64,000 nucleotides of DNA from Physcia stellaris (lineage: Eukaryota; Ascomycota; Lecanoromycetes; Caliciales; Physciaceae), in contig JABSSW010000001.1 of NCBI GenBank assembly GCA_018902385.1, positions 1,178,001-1,242,000 on the forward strand, written 5' to 3'. This document shows, in pieces, positions 12,668 through 24,508 of this stretch (position 1 is its first letter; each line of letters opens with the position of its first letter). A program made the translations under genes and the position numbers. Under the pieces are notes generated by a model. It worked only from the letters and a program-made list of their open reading frames with translations, was not told the DNA's origin and did no database searches.

Positions 12668-13513
12668 TAAGGGCTTGCCGCTGCAGAAGCACGTGACGGC
12701 GAGCAGAAGCGCGTCTTGGCGCCAGTGCGCCAAGAGAAACCACTCGATTTTCCAACGACCGGAGGCCTCCAACTTCAGCTTTCTCATTGTTCCAGACGTT
12801 GGAAACCCCATTCATCATGGATGGATGCTTCATGAAACCTATCATACCCTTCATCATTTTCGATTGACCCGTTCCGACGAGTCTTTTTCCACGGAGTCTT
12901 CAGCCAAGTGAGCCCGGCGTTCTTAAATCTCTTCCACCTGTTAATACTTACCACGGTGGGTATTCAGGTCTATTACGTCAGCTCATGCAAGCGTTCCTAG
13001 AGCCTTCAAACATTCTCCTTAGAGTGCTGTCAATCTTGATTCTTCGAATAGCCATGCTTCTCCAACTTGTGACGCGAAACATTGGAGCTTCGGAATGGCT
13101 ATCTTGTGCTTACAACTATCCAGGCTTTATTTCACGCCACTAAGAGAACAGATGATCCAATGCTCGACTGTAGATCAAACATATCAGAAAAATAGTCATG
13201 AATTCATTGAAAGAATTCTAGCTAACAAAGAGTGAATATATTCCCCGTTCTTGAGCAATTTAAAGCCACCATACCCCCCTGACAATCAGCAAAGCATGGG
13301 CGAAATCAAAGAGCCCATTTACATGCGCTGATTTTGCGCATAAGGATTTGTCCATAAGTCAAAAATACAGTTGCTAGAAGTTTGCTCGAGGTGAGATCAT
13401 TCTCATGTAGAGATGTGGTCTCGGTTAGTCACACCGTGCGTGTTCCTTCTGTGCCTTGATGATCAGTACTTTGCTACGACAGCTTATGCACTCAATACTT
13501 ACTTGGAATCAAG
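12668..13513. other. Intergenic region
   Basis: No gene is supported. The sequence directly right of the transposon may once have belonged with segment B on its left, but I see no open frame that clearly continues it. The far end is the 3' side of the SDR gene. Confidence 0.4.
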
Positions 13514-14542
13514 CTAATTATCCAACTCAAGGAAATTCCGAGCAACGCTCTTGACCTGTTCTTCAAAACTCGCAAAATCAATCCCAAGGACGCTCTTCGT
13601 GTATTCATTGTCGAAAAGTAGTTTCTTCGTAGAATTCGTCCCATTCAGAGGAAAGGTGCCATCCTTCACTGCCTCGGGAAAGTGTTGCTTGACAATCTCA
13701 AGGCCGTCCTCCCATCTGGTGTTTGAGCGATCTCCGACTCCCAAAAAGAATTGCCCGCCTGAAACTTTCTGGTCCAGAGCAAGCACATGCATCACAGCCA
13801 CATCTTTGACGTGGACGCTTGTGGATGGCGTTGGCCCAGCAGCAGCGCCGAGGAGTGCTCCAAGGGCTGCCCCATTCGTACCAGCTAGTATATCCCCTCG
13901 GGTAGCCGCCAACTCATGCTTTCCAATCACAAATGCAGGTCCAATGTTGTTGATGTCGAAACTCGGCTTCTGTGTGCGGACATACTCCTCGGTGGCATTC
14001 AGAGCGGCGACTTTGCCAGCCCCATACGCTGCAAATACACTGCCATATGGGCCTCCCACGGAGGTAGTGCGCGATTTCTCATTGAATACGGTGCCGGTCT
14101 CCCCAAACATCTCCGACCATGGGATGATAGCGACAATAGAAGAGGTGATGACTATTCGTTTGATGGACGTCGAATGCTCAGTCGCAGCTACGAGCATGTT
14201 CATCGTTCCTTGAACTGCTGGCTGGATAAGGACCTCGTCGTATGTCTCCTCCGAGGGGACCTCCTCTAGGTTCGTCGTTGGAGACGCAAGATGAATGACA
14301 TAATCCATGTCTTTAACTGCTTCAGAGTATGCATCTTTCTTTAGGATGTCGGGCACAAGGACAAACTCCAGCTGGCTGAGATACGGTTGGGTAGATCCGG
14401 CAGCTTTGATTTTCTGGATCCCACGGTCGTTGCGTATGGCAGCTCGGACTTTGTAACCTGCTTTCAGCGTTTCAACCAGGGTACGAAACCCGATGAAGCC
14501 AGTCGCGCCAGTGACGAGGACTCTTTCGGGAGTGTTTGTCAT
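13514..14542 (-). CDS. Extended SDR: NAD(P)-dependent epimerase / dihydroflavonol reductase-like protein
   Basis: Single-exon gene of 342 aa from the ATG at 14542. An upstream in-frame ATG at 14626 would give 370 aa, but the conserved fold starts at the second one (TPERVLVTGATGFIG). The Rossmann motif TGATGFIG occupies residues 11-18. The segment MDYVIHLASPTTN is the usual fourth strand. Ser134/135 (ITSSIVA) together with Tyr173 and Lys177 (AAYGAGK) give the SDR catalytic set. The YxxxK spacing and length fit the extended SDRs that include dihydroflavonol 4-reductase, ketoreductases and methylglyoxal reductase (Gre2). It probably reduces a carbonyl with NADPH in the cytosol; the substrate cannot be told. 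No metabolic cluster surrounds it. Confidence 0.85.
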   Translation of the reverse strand: MTNTPERVLVTGATGFIGFRTLVETLKAGYKVRAAIRNDRGIQKIKAAGSTQPYLSQLEFVLVPDILKKDAYSEAVKDMDYVIHLASPTTNLEEVPSEETYDEVLIQPAVQGTMNMLVAATEHSTSIKRIVITSSIVAIIPWSEMFGETGTVFNEKSRTTSVGGPYGSVFAAYGAGKVAALNATEEYVRTQKPSFDINNIGPAFVIGKHELAATRGDILAGTNGAALGALLGAAAGPTPSTSVHVKDVAVMHVLALDQKVSGGQFFLGVGDRSNTRWEDGLEIVKQHFPEAVKDGTFPLNGTNSTKKLLFDNEYTKSVLGIDFASFEEQVKSVARNFLELDN

Positions 14543-15370
14543 TGTGTCTTTGGTTGATATCGGTTGGTAAGTTTGAGCGGGAAGCTGACGATAGATACGA
14601 CTGAATATGTTTGTAAAGGTGGTCAAGGGAGCAGAGTACGTGCTTTGATATCCTATCCAGCAACAGGAGGTTTCGGTCGATCTCTTTGCCCTTATATAGA
14701 CTTCTGCGACTACACAGCCTGGCCCTTCTCTTAGCCTGCTTTCTAAGCTTTTCTATGACAACCAAACTACTACTACTGCTTACCGTTATCGACTCCTAGG
14801 GCTCCTTCATCAGCTCCTCGATTCGCGCATCAATAATTGGCTCAGCTCATGCATGTTGGCAGTCAGAGTCAATAACGATCCATGCCAGCGTGAGCATTTG
14901 GGCGATCGCTTAGATGGCCAGAGCTTTGATAGGCTATACATTATTTCCGCTTCTGGGATAGTATTAAGCCACACCCTTTAGTCGGCTGTGGGCAGGCTGT
15001 AGATGCAGGCTAAGCTTAGTAAGAAGGATTCAAAACTTCATTCCTGAGTCTAAGAGAAGTGAGACTACTGTGAGGTGTACACAGAATTTCAGCCTCCAGA
15101 GAACCGAGAGAACCAATCATTTGATCTATAGGATAGTTCCCGAACAGGTAATTTTCGTTCTCCAATCAGCGCTCGACAAGTATAAGCGCTACCGACTGCC
15201 AAGATTACAAGAGCACGTGCTCGTTTACACATCAAAGCAGCCTTCCAGAAACTTCACACGTCGATACTGCTGGGACTGTGTATGTCGACGTGGGAGAGCT
15301 AGTGTTAGCTGACAGATGTTTGAATATTTTGGAGTAGATACAAGCAAGAGTCCAGAGCCATCTTCACACG
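14543..15370. other. Divergent promoter region
   Basis: This stretch separates the minus-strand SDR gene from the plus-strand transcription-factor-like gene. Open frames here (15070-15312, for example) are short and encode no zinc cluster that could serve as a missing first exon of the downstream gene. Confidence 0.45.
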
Positions 15371-17015
15371 ATGTCCAACACGAAGCACAGGACGTCCGAC
15401 ACTCTGCAAAGTCTGACAACGATCGGAGAGGGTATCACCGAAGACGAAAGAGTTACCAGGACCCATGTCACGCGAAGCAACGTGCGGCATAGTAGCAATG
15501 CCGGAAACCCCCGTGCCACGGCACCCTCTCCAGCGAAATTCTCAGACCATCTGAATCGCTTTCGTCTAGTTGCACGAAAGGGTCCGAAACGCGTACGTCG
15601 GAGCGAGAGGGTTAGCTCCGATAGGCTTGATTCGACAACTGGGACGCCACAGAGACGACCCATTCTCCCGAAAGACCCCCAGATCCTACGCCAAATTACC
15701 TTAGCGAAGTCTTTGGCGGACCACAGGTTAAATAGTCACTCGTTACCTATCGATATCTCCACACCGGGCACATTGTCCTTGCTAGAGTACTACCATACCT
15801 CTTTTTGGGACAACTCGATAGCAAACAATCCTGAGGGTAAGTGGATGACAGTCGCTACTTGCCATCCGGCATTATTGCATGCTACCCTATGTGTGGTCGC
15901 TCTCCACAAGGTTCAGATCCATGGAAGGGTCCACGCACCGTTGTATTTATGGCACCGTGGTGAAGCGATACGGTTGATCTCGCAGAAGCTGGCCAGGCAC
16001 GAACATGCGACTTCTGATGCCACCCTTGCGGCGGTCGCAACCCTTTCAAGTGCCGATAATAGTGTAAGTTAGATCCAGATTCAATGAGCACTGGAATCGA
16101 AATATGAGCCATCTCTGGGGACGGGCGGATTGCTTATCGTCAGTGAGCAATAAATCATACGAAGGTGTCGTGAGAAGACAGCATCTTTCCTCTAGTCACC
16201 AGTTCAAAGATCTTTATTGTTGACTATTGACGATTTCATAGACGAGCTTGCCTTCGAACATCCAGTCATCCCATCTGGAAGGGATGATGACCATTGCCAG
16301 ACTTCGAAGGGAAGCAGACGGGGTAACATCATACGGAAACTTCGATGGAGTTATTGGATGGGCTGATGTACTCCATGCTGCTGTCCATAACTCCTTACCG
16401 CAACTAAAAGTTACTCCGCCAGACGGACGCCATAAGGGGATGCACTTAAGAGATATCCTAAAGCAGCCTGACTGTTTAGAAGTAGTCGCACTGAAAATGT
16501 TGCCAGCGCCGTTTCGAAAAGTATTCCGAAACTTGCAGACCCTCGCATGCGCAAAATCGCTGCTTATGAAGAGCGGGATGTCAGATCGTCATGAAACGCG
16601 GAAGATATTCAGCAACCATCTCCTCGAGACAGAGCATCAAATCTTAGAATTAGGACAGACAAGTTTGACTTCTCCTTCCAACACAATCTACCTTGCGATG
16701 GTTGAAGGAGTGAAAGCTGCAGCCCTCATATTCACCTTTCACCGTCTTCGAGACATATCTCTTACCGCCTCGTTCTTCGATAAACTTGTGTGGCGATTAC
16801 ATGACGCACTCTCCAATATTCTCGATGACCCATGTCATACCGCAGTTGAGGCATGTATGCTAGACGAAGCTCTCGTCAGGCCTTTCCTCCTCTGGCTCTG
16901 TTATAGCGGATGGAAAGGCAGCACTGTCAAGAGTCGAAACTTCGATCGAGATTTTTTCTTAGAAAAGATTGTTGGTTTATGCGAAAAAGGGGGATTGAAG
17001 CAATGGATGGTCTAA
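15371..17015 (+). CDS. Fungal-specific transcription-factor domain protein lacking a Zn2Cys6 cluster
   Basis: Two exons, 15371-16063 and 16242-17015, joined in phase 0 by a 178-nt intron, giving 488 aa. The N-terminal 80 residues are basic and Ser/Thr-rich (KGPKRVRRSERV). From about residue 110 the protein follows the fungal_trans_2-type helical domain: LSLLEYYHTSFWDN, CHPALLHATLCVVALHKVQ, LYLWHRGEAIRLISQKL and DATLAAVATLSS, and ends in the usual helical C-terminus (LWLCYSGWKGS). Such domains normally follow a Cys6 DNA-binding cluster, which is absent here and not found in the 800 bp upstream. It may act without one, as several fungal relatives do, or an exon may be lost. Neighbours give no clue to its targets. 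Confidence 0.75.
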
Positions 17016-18641
17016 GAGCTCAAGTAAGCAAAATAGCCTTCTTGCCCGAGCATGACATTCAGGCTTGCAGCGAGCTCTGGGCCAACATGAAAACGTGGAT
17101 GGCTTCACATGACGTTTGATGACCGCGACAATCCCGAGAACTCGCGAGCCGAGAAGGAAGCTTTAGACTGAGCATCCGGTCCCGGGAATAAGATTGTTTT
17201 CGGTAATCCAAAAGTACAGTATCCTCCCTACAAACAGAATCCTTGTTGCTTCCTAGACCAAGTCTCCCGAAGCAACGACGAACGGAGAAACACCATAGTT
17301 GGACCCCTCCACGAAGACGGAAATTCTTTGCGAGTCATCCAAGGATGACATTTGGTTACTGCATCACATGGGTTCTATTCACAAGCAAGCACTCGAGTGA
17401 GTCTGCCATTGTGCGACTTCGTTCCTCATTGACAACGCTTTGGAGGGTGAGCTCTTGATCTCCAATTCCGTGGCTCGCTAAGTCCGAGGCGTTCAGACGT
17501 ATAACCTCTGTATGACATGCCCGGAGGTGACCTTTGAAAGCATTCTCAAGAGGTCCCGCCAGTCGGCTGATGTAGCTCATGGTACGGAGTCAAACTAAAT
17601 GTATTGTACTAGGGCGGGACCAGAAAGATTGACGGGATAGTGTCCCTTGTGCCGTTACAGCACCATAGACTTAGTTGTGCCTCGGAGATGAGCTAAAATG
17701 AGTCGTAGCACAAGCCGCCCTGTATTGGGAAGCTTTAAGCGTCCCAGGCTGTCATGCTTGTGTATGAATGATATCGTCGGTACCACCCATCAGCTAGGCC
17801 TTAAATAATACGACCAATGTGTCATGAGTCATTTTATTGCGTCGTCCCACATGACTACTTTGGAAGACCAATGATTTGTGAAGCGACACGAAGTAACAGC
17901 AGATGAGAAAGCTATCTTCAATGACAGCTACCCTCTTTCTTCTCATTCGTTAGTTTCTCATGCACCTGGCTGTTCTCTTTCCAACGCTATTCGTAACGAG
18001 GACACCCATCGCAAAACCCTCTCGATAGCTATACGAGAATAGTCCGAGTCAGTCTTGTACCAACTTTTCTTTTCTCTTCGCATGAACGCAAACATTCACT
18101 CAGCGTATACATTTGCTGACCAGTTCTTGCTCTCCAGGCCAATCTGAACTTTTAATAGTGGATCACCTGTTTGGATTAGATGTAAAAGGCTAATTTCCCT
18201 GAAATCTTCTAAGAACCGCCGATGGTTGTCAGAGCCGCCTGGCCTGTCTTCCGCAGGACTTTACAGGGTGTCTATCCACCGTCTGACTCCAGGACCTCAA
18301 CTAAAGCCCGCACTTTTTTCCTCAGACCAAATGACCATTGGTGTAACAGTCATCATGTGCTCGCTACCTATCAATCGATTGGTAGAGTAATATGAAGCTA
18401 GTGTTGGCCTCAATCCTGTACGGCGTAAGCCTGCTCTCTCATGTATAATTATGTAGTCTTTCCCCCAGATATTCAATGCATCAGGAACTCGGTTTAAGCT
18501 TACTTGATACGTTCTTTTCCATCCTACCCATCAATCGACAATACCAGGCTTCTTGAAGAACTACTAGCATATCGTGACCGCACTTACACCGAAAACGTCC
18601 TACTGCTAATAGATTGTCTCGTTTGTAGACATACTGTATCA
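17016..18641. other. Gene-free stretch upstream of the SRR1-like gene
   Basis: No supported gene. The distal part, from about 18200, is pyrimidine-rich in places and should hold the promoter and leader of the SRR1-like gene. Frames at 17243-17458 and 17356-17580 are antisense to each other. Confidence 0.45.
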
Positions 18642-19498
18642 ATGGCTGAACAACAATCGGACCCACGTGATCTATCAAAAGTTTATCCACTCCGCGACTT
18701 GCCCGTCAGCGAATCTCCAGGCGAGGTTATGGAGAAGATGACCATCGAAGTCATAGAGAAGAAGCACAAGGACTATCTCGACGCCTGGAAAGATTCTCCC
18801 ACCTATAAAAAATACTCTGAGATAATTGGAAGTAAGGCTCTCAAGCAAGGCAATCTTAAGGTCACCCAATGTATGTGCTTGGGAACTGGAAGCTTTACGA
18901 CTGGAGAGAGTGGAAAGGCGCAGCTGCTTTGGAGGGTTCGCGATATGGCCATGTCGCAGCTTGTTGTTTTTGAAAGCTTCATGGAGTTGTTGAGTAAGCC
19001 ACGTGTCCCTAGCTCTTCACAAAAGCACACACTGTCTAACAATGCCAAGAGGAGAAATATACCTTCGATCACGTCTATCTCCAGGACCCTGTCTATAATG
19101 CTCTGGATGAGCACTTTCTCAAAAAGCTCGGCTACACTATCCTTCAAACCCCAGAGTCTGACAAGTACATGAGCAATACAACCTTCCTCTTCATCCCATC
19201 TGCTACCTGGGAGGTCGAAGAAGCTTCCCTCAACGCAGCATTCCCAGCGATCTACATTGGGCCTAAGTTGGTAGATAGGGCTCAAAACCAAATGGGTAAT
19301 GAGCGGGGTCAGCTGTACGAGGATTTCTTGAACAAACGCGCTATCAAAAAATTTCCCCATCCCGCCGAGCTACAGAAGGATTTACATATTAACCATGTAC
19401 CACCGGGCCTAGAAGTGTTTTGGTACTTTGGTCTTGGGGAGGGGTTATACCTCTACTATGAACCAGACAATGAGAGGGACAAGACTAAGTGGAAATAG
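18642..19498 (+). CDS. SRR1-like domain protein
   Basis: Two exons, 18642-18993 and 19050-19498, splice in phase 1 to 266 aa. The 56-nt intron has a CTAAC branch site. The core of the SRR1-like domain is present: CMCLGTGSFT (the CLG-GS motif), then LLWRVRDMAMSQLVVFESF, then the hallmark HVYLQDPVYN and HFLKKLGYTIL, and the strand SNTTFLFIPSATWEVEEASL. The family is named for Arabidopsis SRR1 (phytochrome B signalling and clock) and yeast Ber1 (microtubule-related); fungal copies are often multigene and unstudied. The start at 18642 gives MAEQQSDPRDLSKVYPL; an upstream in-frame ATG at 18504 would add 46 residues unlike the family. The gene looks intact. Confidence 0.8.
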
Positions 19499-21050
19499 AA
19501 GGTTGGAGAAAGACTGTACTGGGCGTGCACAAGCGGAGACATTGGCAAGAGGACAACAAGTTGCTTATCTATTCTTTCGAGATAAGAGTTTGCACTGACA
19601 GGTTACCCGTGATAGCGAAGGTTGACGATTATCCATCGTGATAGGATGAGCGATCTAGGACATCGCGTTAGGTAGACGAAGCAGGCCTTTGTCTATGGGC
19701 AAACTGGCTGCAAATGTTGGATGGACTTGCATCTTCTCGAGAAGCACTTGCTATATTCTTCTAACTGTGTTGGAGATTGTTGACATGTATGACACTTGAT
19801 GGAGCTTTCTTGCAGTATCTATCGGTAATGTTTTAGCACTGGATCAAAGCTTTCACGCAATCCAAGCATGGGGTAGCAACTTTTGATCTGTGTTCATTGC
19901 TTTGGCTCCATACAATCGATGATTCTACTAAAGGACTACAGATCAATACCTTGTTCCCGTCATCTCAATGGATCGATAAACATTCGCGCCATGACCGGCT
20001 AACGAGCCCGACATGTGGGAAGACTGTAAAGGTTCGGGAGAAGATAAATTAGAGACGGATAGAGTAATTTTACTTCCATACCTCCATAATCCTCGTGTCT
20101 CTTGCTTCTCTCAAATATGCGTCTGTTGGTATACTCGTCCCTTGAATCATTGAGATAATTGAGAACTCTTCCAGGCCTACATTATCACGCATTGAAATTC
20201 GATATACTAAAAAAACATGAAGTATGAAGCAGCAACCCCCCTACTTTGCGGGTACGGTTAAGGTATGTTTAACGAGACATTGGGGTGTGCCGCTTAATTG
20301 ACGAACTAAGGGATACGTCGTCCAATAAACAATGAATCGACAGTCAATCCTCACATGCACACCCCTTCCAACGGAGAAGACCTCTGTTATAACATTTCAT
20401 CCTGTCGAATTATTGAGATGGTATTGGCTAGCCAAGGATAAGTCCTGAACGTTGCCATCTCTTGTTTTTACCACTTAGTCTTAAGCTACACGGTATAGCA
20501 TATCCAGGTCTGCATCCCTCTACAACTTCTACACCACTCATGATACATATCGACAGCAAAGATCGTGCAAGACACATCATAAACGGAGAAAACTATCCCT
20601 ACGTAACCATACTAACGATGGCGTTGACGCAAGGTCAGCGCTAGCTCTGTCCTAGCCTTTTGGCCACAAATTGCAAACAGCCATTCAACAACGACGTCGC
20701 CCGAAAAGTCGCACGACAGGGATTTTCTCCGAAGAACGATGGCTAATATAGGTCGTGTCACTGTGTTTGCCCTCGGCTTCACAGCCATGGGTAACAGCAT
20801 TGATATGCACGTTCCCGACGACCTGTGTCGTTTCATCTGAATATGATTCACAACTGCAGTCCCTCGGTAGCTCTAGTCTGCGTCGTAGGCAACTAGAAAC
20901 CTGGGCGCCGCTCTTGTTGTTCATGTCAAGTCCGTCACGCTGGGTGGCGCCGAGTCAGGCGATTAGATAGAGAACATACTAATCGAGCCTGGAAACAAAA
21001 AAGAGCTGGAAAGGGGAAGGGGCACAGCTCGAAGCCTTGAGTCTATGGAA
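19499..21050. other. AT-rich gene-free stretch
   Basis: No gene is supported over about 1.5 kb. Frames at 20612-20924 and 20755-20970 are antisense shadows of one another. The right end runs into the right copy of segment B. Confidence 0.45.
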
Positions 21051-21287
21051 CATGCTGCTACGCTTGATGTCAAGTGGTCCTTCTCCTTTTTCACTTGCTT
21101 TCCTCGTAAGGTTCGGATTTCAACAACGCTCGACAAAAGTAACGTGTTGCCGCGGAGCTCTTCCATCTGCGGTCTATCCTGATGTAACAGCTGATTCCGT
21201 TCCAGACGAGGCTCTGAACAGTAATCTGCTGGGCGATGGCACCACAAAAGACATGTTGGTGGTCGTACGCAGTCGTGTTGGCATGCA
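21051..21287 (+). repeat. Segment B, right copy
   Basis: Diverged duplicate of 11826-12087. The best block is TCTATCCTGAT...AGCTGATTCC...GAGGCTC, and the encoded VYPD...ADS-V-P-x-EA is kept. It ends at a GTGAGT at 21288 that aligns exactly with that of the left copy. The open frame is shorter than on the left. It stands about 350 bp upstream of family A member 3, whereas the left copy stands downstream of member 2. Confidence 0.5.
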
Positions 21288-21634
21288 GTGAGTCTCTACC
21301 ACTTGCTCACTCCACATCATCTGTCACTATCGCTGTTGACTACCAAGCATCGGTCGTATATGATCTGCAGCCATCCATCTCTGCTGACACACTCTTGCTG
21401 CGAAGCATCTTTAATCCAATTCTCCTGCTACACGTAGCCAACCCAGCTCAGGACCTTGGGATATGCGACACGAACATGTGGTACTGGACAGACTTCGATC
21501 CTGTCAACTAGCAGCCATCGCTCCCCAAATGTATATATAAGTATAGTCCTGCTCTTCCTCGAGATGTAGCTTTTATGTTAGAAAGCGTTATCCTGTATAT
21601 GAACATATCGATACCTGGTTGATACAAAGGGGCA

Positions 21635-22093
21635 ATGCAGAACCCAAATATTCCACCAGCCCAAGCACCACCAGGACAGGCCGGCCCGGCTCGTCCACCC
21701 CGGCCGTAAGTTATCAATTTACTAGGAATCCCTTGAACCATCGTTGCTGACCCTAATATCCACTACACTAGGGGACGACTGACTCCTGAATCCAAGGATA
21801 TCATCCAGAAGATCATTCTTGTTGCCCGCCGGACTACACACAAGCCTCGCCCAGGCTTCACTGACTATCAACTTTGGAAAGACCTAACAGATTTTATAAA
21901 TCGCCACTACCAAAGCAGGACAATCTACGATTGGACTTACGTAAGAGACTATTACAACCATATGTATGGAGTGCGACGCGAATATCCTGAGACGGTTGAA
22001 AAATTCATAGAAATGGGGGACGAAGAGCTTCAGACTCTGGCAGAGAGTCTAAATTTGCAACCACCGCGACCGCCACCGCCACCGACGTCCTGA
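21635..22093 (+). CDS. Family A small helical protein, member 3
   Basis: Two exons, 21635-21705 and 21772-22093, join in phase 2 to 130 aa; the 66-nt intron has a GTAAGT donor and a CTGAC branch site. Exon 1 is proline-rich (NIPPAQAPPGQ, ARPPRP). Exon 2 has the domain in its clearest form: helix 1 SKDIIQKIILVARR, helix 2 QLWKDLTDFINRHY and helix 3 WTYVRDYYNHMYGV, followed by an acidic helix (EKFIEMGDEELQTLAESL) and a polyproline tail (PPRPPPPPTS). Helix 3 is rich in Arg and Tyr, as in recognition helices of Myb/trihelix domains, though this is inference. The function is unknown. Confidence 0.7.
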
Positions 22094-23045
22094 TGTTGGA
22101 TTGAAGGTTGAAGCAAGAACATGTGTTGTTTCCGGGCTTCATTCCACTATAGGCACAGAATGTTGGGACAATGAGATCGAAGAGAGATAACGGAGAAGGG
22201 AGATAGGCCCTGATGTTTACCTGGCTGCTGCGTGAGATGGCATAATCCAACATTATAACATCTTTTCACTCGTTACAACCTTTTCCTACCGCAAAAGTAC
22301 ACCCACCACATGTTTCTTTGGAACTCTCGTTTAGTGGTTGCTAGCTAAGTAGCAGCTTGTCGTCGGATACTATATGCAATCATCAAATGGCTCTTGATTC
22401 TTGAACGGGCTCTAGCTCGTGTAAGACCTTCGCTTCAAAGATTCTCGTGGAAATTTCATCCATGCTGATTGCGGCGGATACAAGAGCCTGAAGGCTGAGT
22501 CTTACTTGCAGAAACAGACATCACAGCTGTATCTACCCGAATCTCTTCGAAATTTTATCTACTGCGATTTGACTGGGTGAATGCATTACCAGACATGGTG
22601 ACTGGGTGCGGGCCTGAGAAAATAATCGGCAGCCAATCTGGAAGAGTCTAACTATGAGAAGGATTCCTCAAAAGGTTACAATTTTGAGGTAATAATGATT
22701 TGAATTGTTTCATATTTTTCTAAGTTGTGAACGGGTCTCAGACATCGGTATTCATGCTACTTCAATTTTCAATGAACCGATTGAGCTCTCTCTAGTACAT
22801 GGATTCTTTATGAACATTGTAGGACAGTGAAAGCTCAGGGGTTGTGGCTGTGTTCTGTGCCAGTGGGCTCTATTCATACTTAATGATGAATGCTGCGTGC
22901 CTAATTCTCACATGAACGGCTAAGGTCTTTTTACATATAAAGCGCCAGCCGCTCCCGTTTCCTCTGCTCGAATACGCACCCATCCCCGGCGTCTCGGCAC
23001 CGAAAACTCATAGACCTAAATCAAAGACTTCTGGTTGTTACCACA
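22094..23045. other. Intergenic region between family A members 3 and 4
   Basis: Nothing supportable. The last 120 bases include a TATA-like stretch (acatataaagc near 22933) about 110 bp before the start of member 4. Confidence 0.4.
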
Positions 23046-23530
23046 ATGGAGAACCTGAGATCCGAACTAGGCTGGTAAAGTTTTCACTTCTGATTACGTG
23101 ATAGGATACTGATTCGTGTATATCGCAATCTAGCTCTCACCGCCAGCACTCAAAGATCAAATGGCTCATTGTCATATCTCGACTATATATTTTTGATGGC
23201 GAGCTGGCAGATGAAGATCTGGAGCAGGAGACCACGGCTCTGTCAGAAGACCATCTAGCCGCGTGGCAGGATATTGCAGACAAAGCCAACGCGCAGCTGC
23301 GCTTATGGGGGTACAGCCACGACCCATGCAACATAGGATATGTCAGGCGCAAGTATAAACACGAAGAACGTTTCAGTGGATATGGAATGGGTTATCACAA
23401 TCTATTGAGAGAGCGAGCTTCGAATTATCCAGGCCTGGCAGAACAGATACGACACATCCAGCAGTTGAGACTTCCACGCTTGAGGATCGAGGGACCGGGC
23501 TCAGGTCAGAGGTTGTTAGAATGGAGATAG
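23046..23530 (+). CDS. Family A small helical protein, member 4
   Basis: Two exons, 23046-23074 and 23134-23530, join in phase 2 to 141 aa. Exon 1 encodes only MENLRSELG plus a split Cys codon. Exon 2 contains helix 1 (IKWLIVISRLYIF), an acidic linker, helix 2 AAWQDIADKANAQL and helix 3 NIGYVRRKYKHEERF, then a basic tail (QQLRLPRLRIEG). The helix 1 to helix 2 gap is longer than in members 1-3. Intron place and phase, and the AW-x-x-IA motif, identify it as a relative of the other four. The function is unknown. Confidence 0.65.
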
Positions 23531-24508
23531 AGTCACATAAGGAGCTGATTGGATCACGATACATGGGCCTGTCAAGCGATACACGACAGTTTCTAATGGC
23601 TGGAAGATAGAATATTGGGGGCAATGGAGCAGTACGAGTAATGTAAAAGTTTAATAGCCCACTGGCAATTTACAAAAATCACGGGGGTGCCTTTTGCTCT
23701 GTCAGTTTAAATCTTTATGTTTGTCATATGAAAGAGGAACTCTGGGGCTACATGTAATCGGAATACATGTAAGCGCTTTATTCAAATTTGACTTCCCAAT
23801 ATCCCTGTGCTGTGCCGAAAGCGAGTCTCATGGATTGATAGGCCGCCATGTATCGGTTTAGCGCTGATAATTGCCACTATAGAGTCCCGATAAGCACCAT
23901 TTTCTGAAAGTCACGCTGCTTATATATTTACACATACCTTATGTTGGTAGCGAGCTTGGTGGTAGAGACCGAGATGAGATGTGTACAGAAGGTTCGACGG
24001 GGATAACATACTCCTCTTAAACATCTCACACCATCCTTCCATCACCTGAGATCCCCATTCTGATGGTTCCGTACAATCAAGACCATAGAATCATTCACCA
24101 TGGTCAAAGACAGAATGCCCACCACCTTGACAGAATACGAATCGAAATGGTGCTTGCATCAAGAAGACATGTGTAGTCTGACATCGATTGGCTGGTGTCC
24201 ACGGACATCTAGCAGCACTTACTGAATGTGGAACATCCCGCATCCTGACGCCCCGCAGCCCGACACGAAGTGCTCTTGGAATTTTGTCCCACTTGGCGTC
24301 GCCAGATGACGCAGATCAGAGTGTCGGTTAGTCTGAATATCACTATCGACCTTCATTGCCGCCAGTCACCAGACGCCGTCACTTCACGAGTGGCTTGATT
24401 TGGTTGCCTGGCTGTGCTTTGGGCGTCAAGTCTCGCATCACAGCTGTCTGGCACGTGATCGCGATGACGAGCCTTCCCCCCTCGACTTTGTAACCATGAT
24501 CTTCGTTT
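23531..24508. other. Intergenic region between family A members 4 and 5
   Basis: No supported gene. Short frames at 24353-24541 and 24400-24642 overlap the start of member 5 in other frames. Confidence 0.4.

Noticed and set aside
13551-14269. Long plus-strand frames of 117 and 220 codons
   Set aside because: Antisense to the SDR gene, whose motifs and length are clear; these are shadows.
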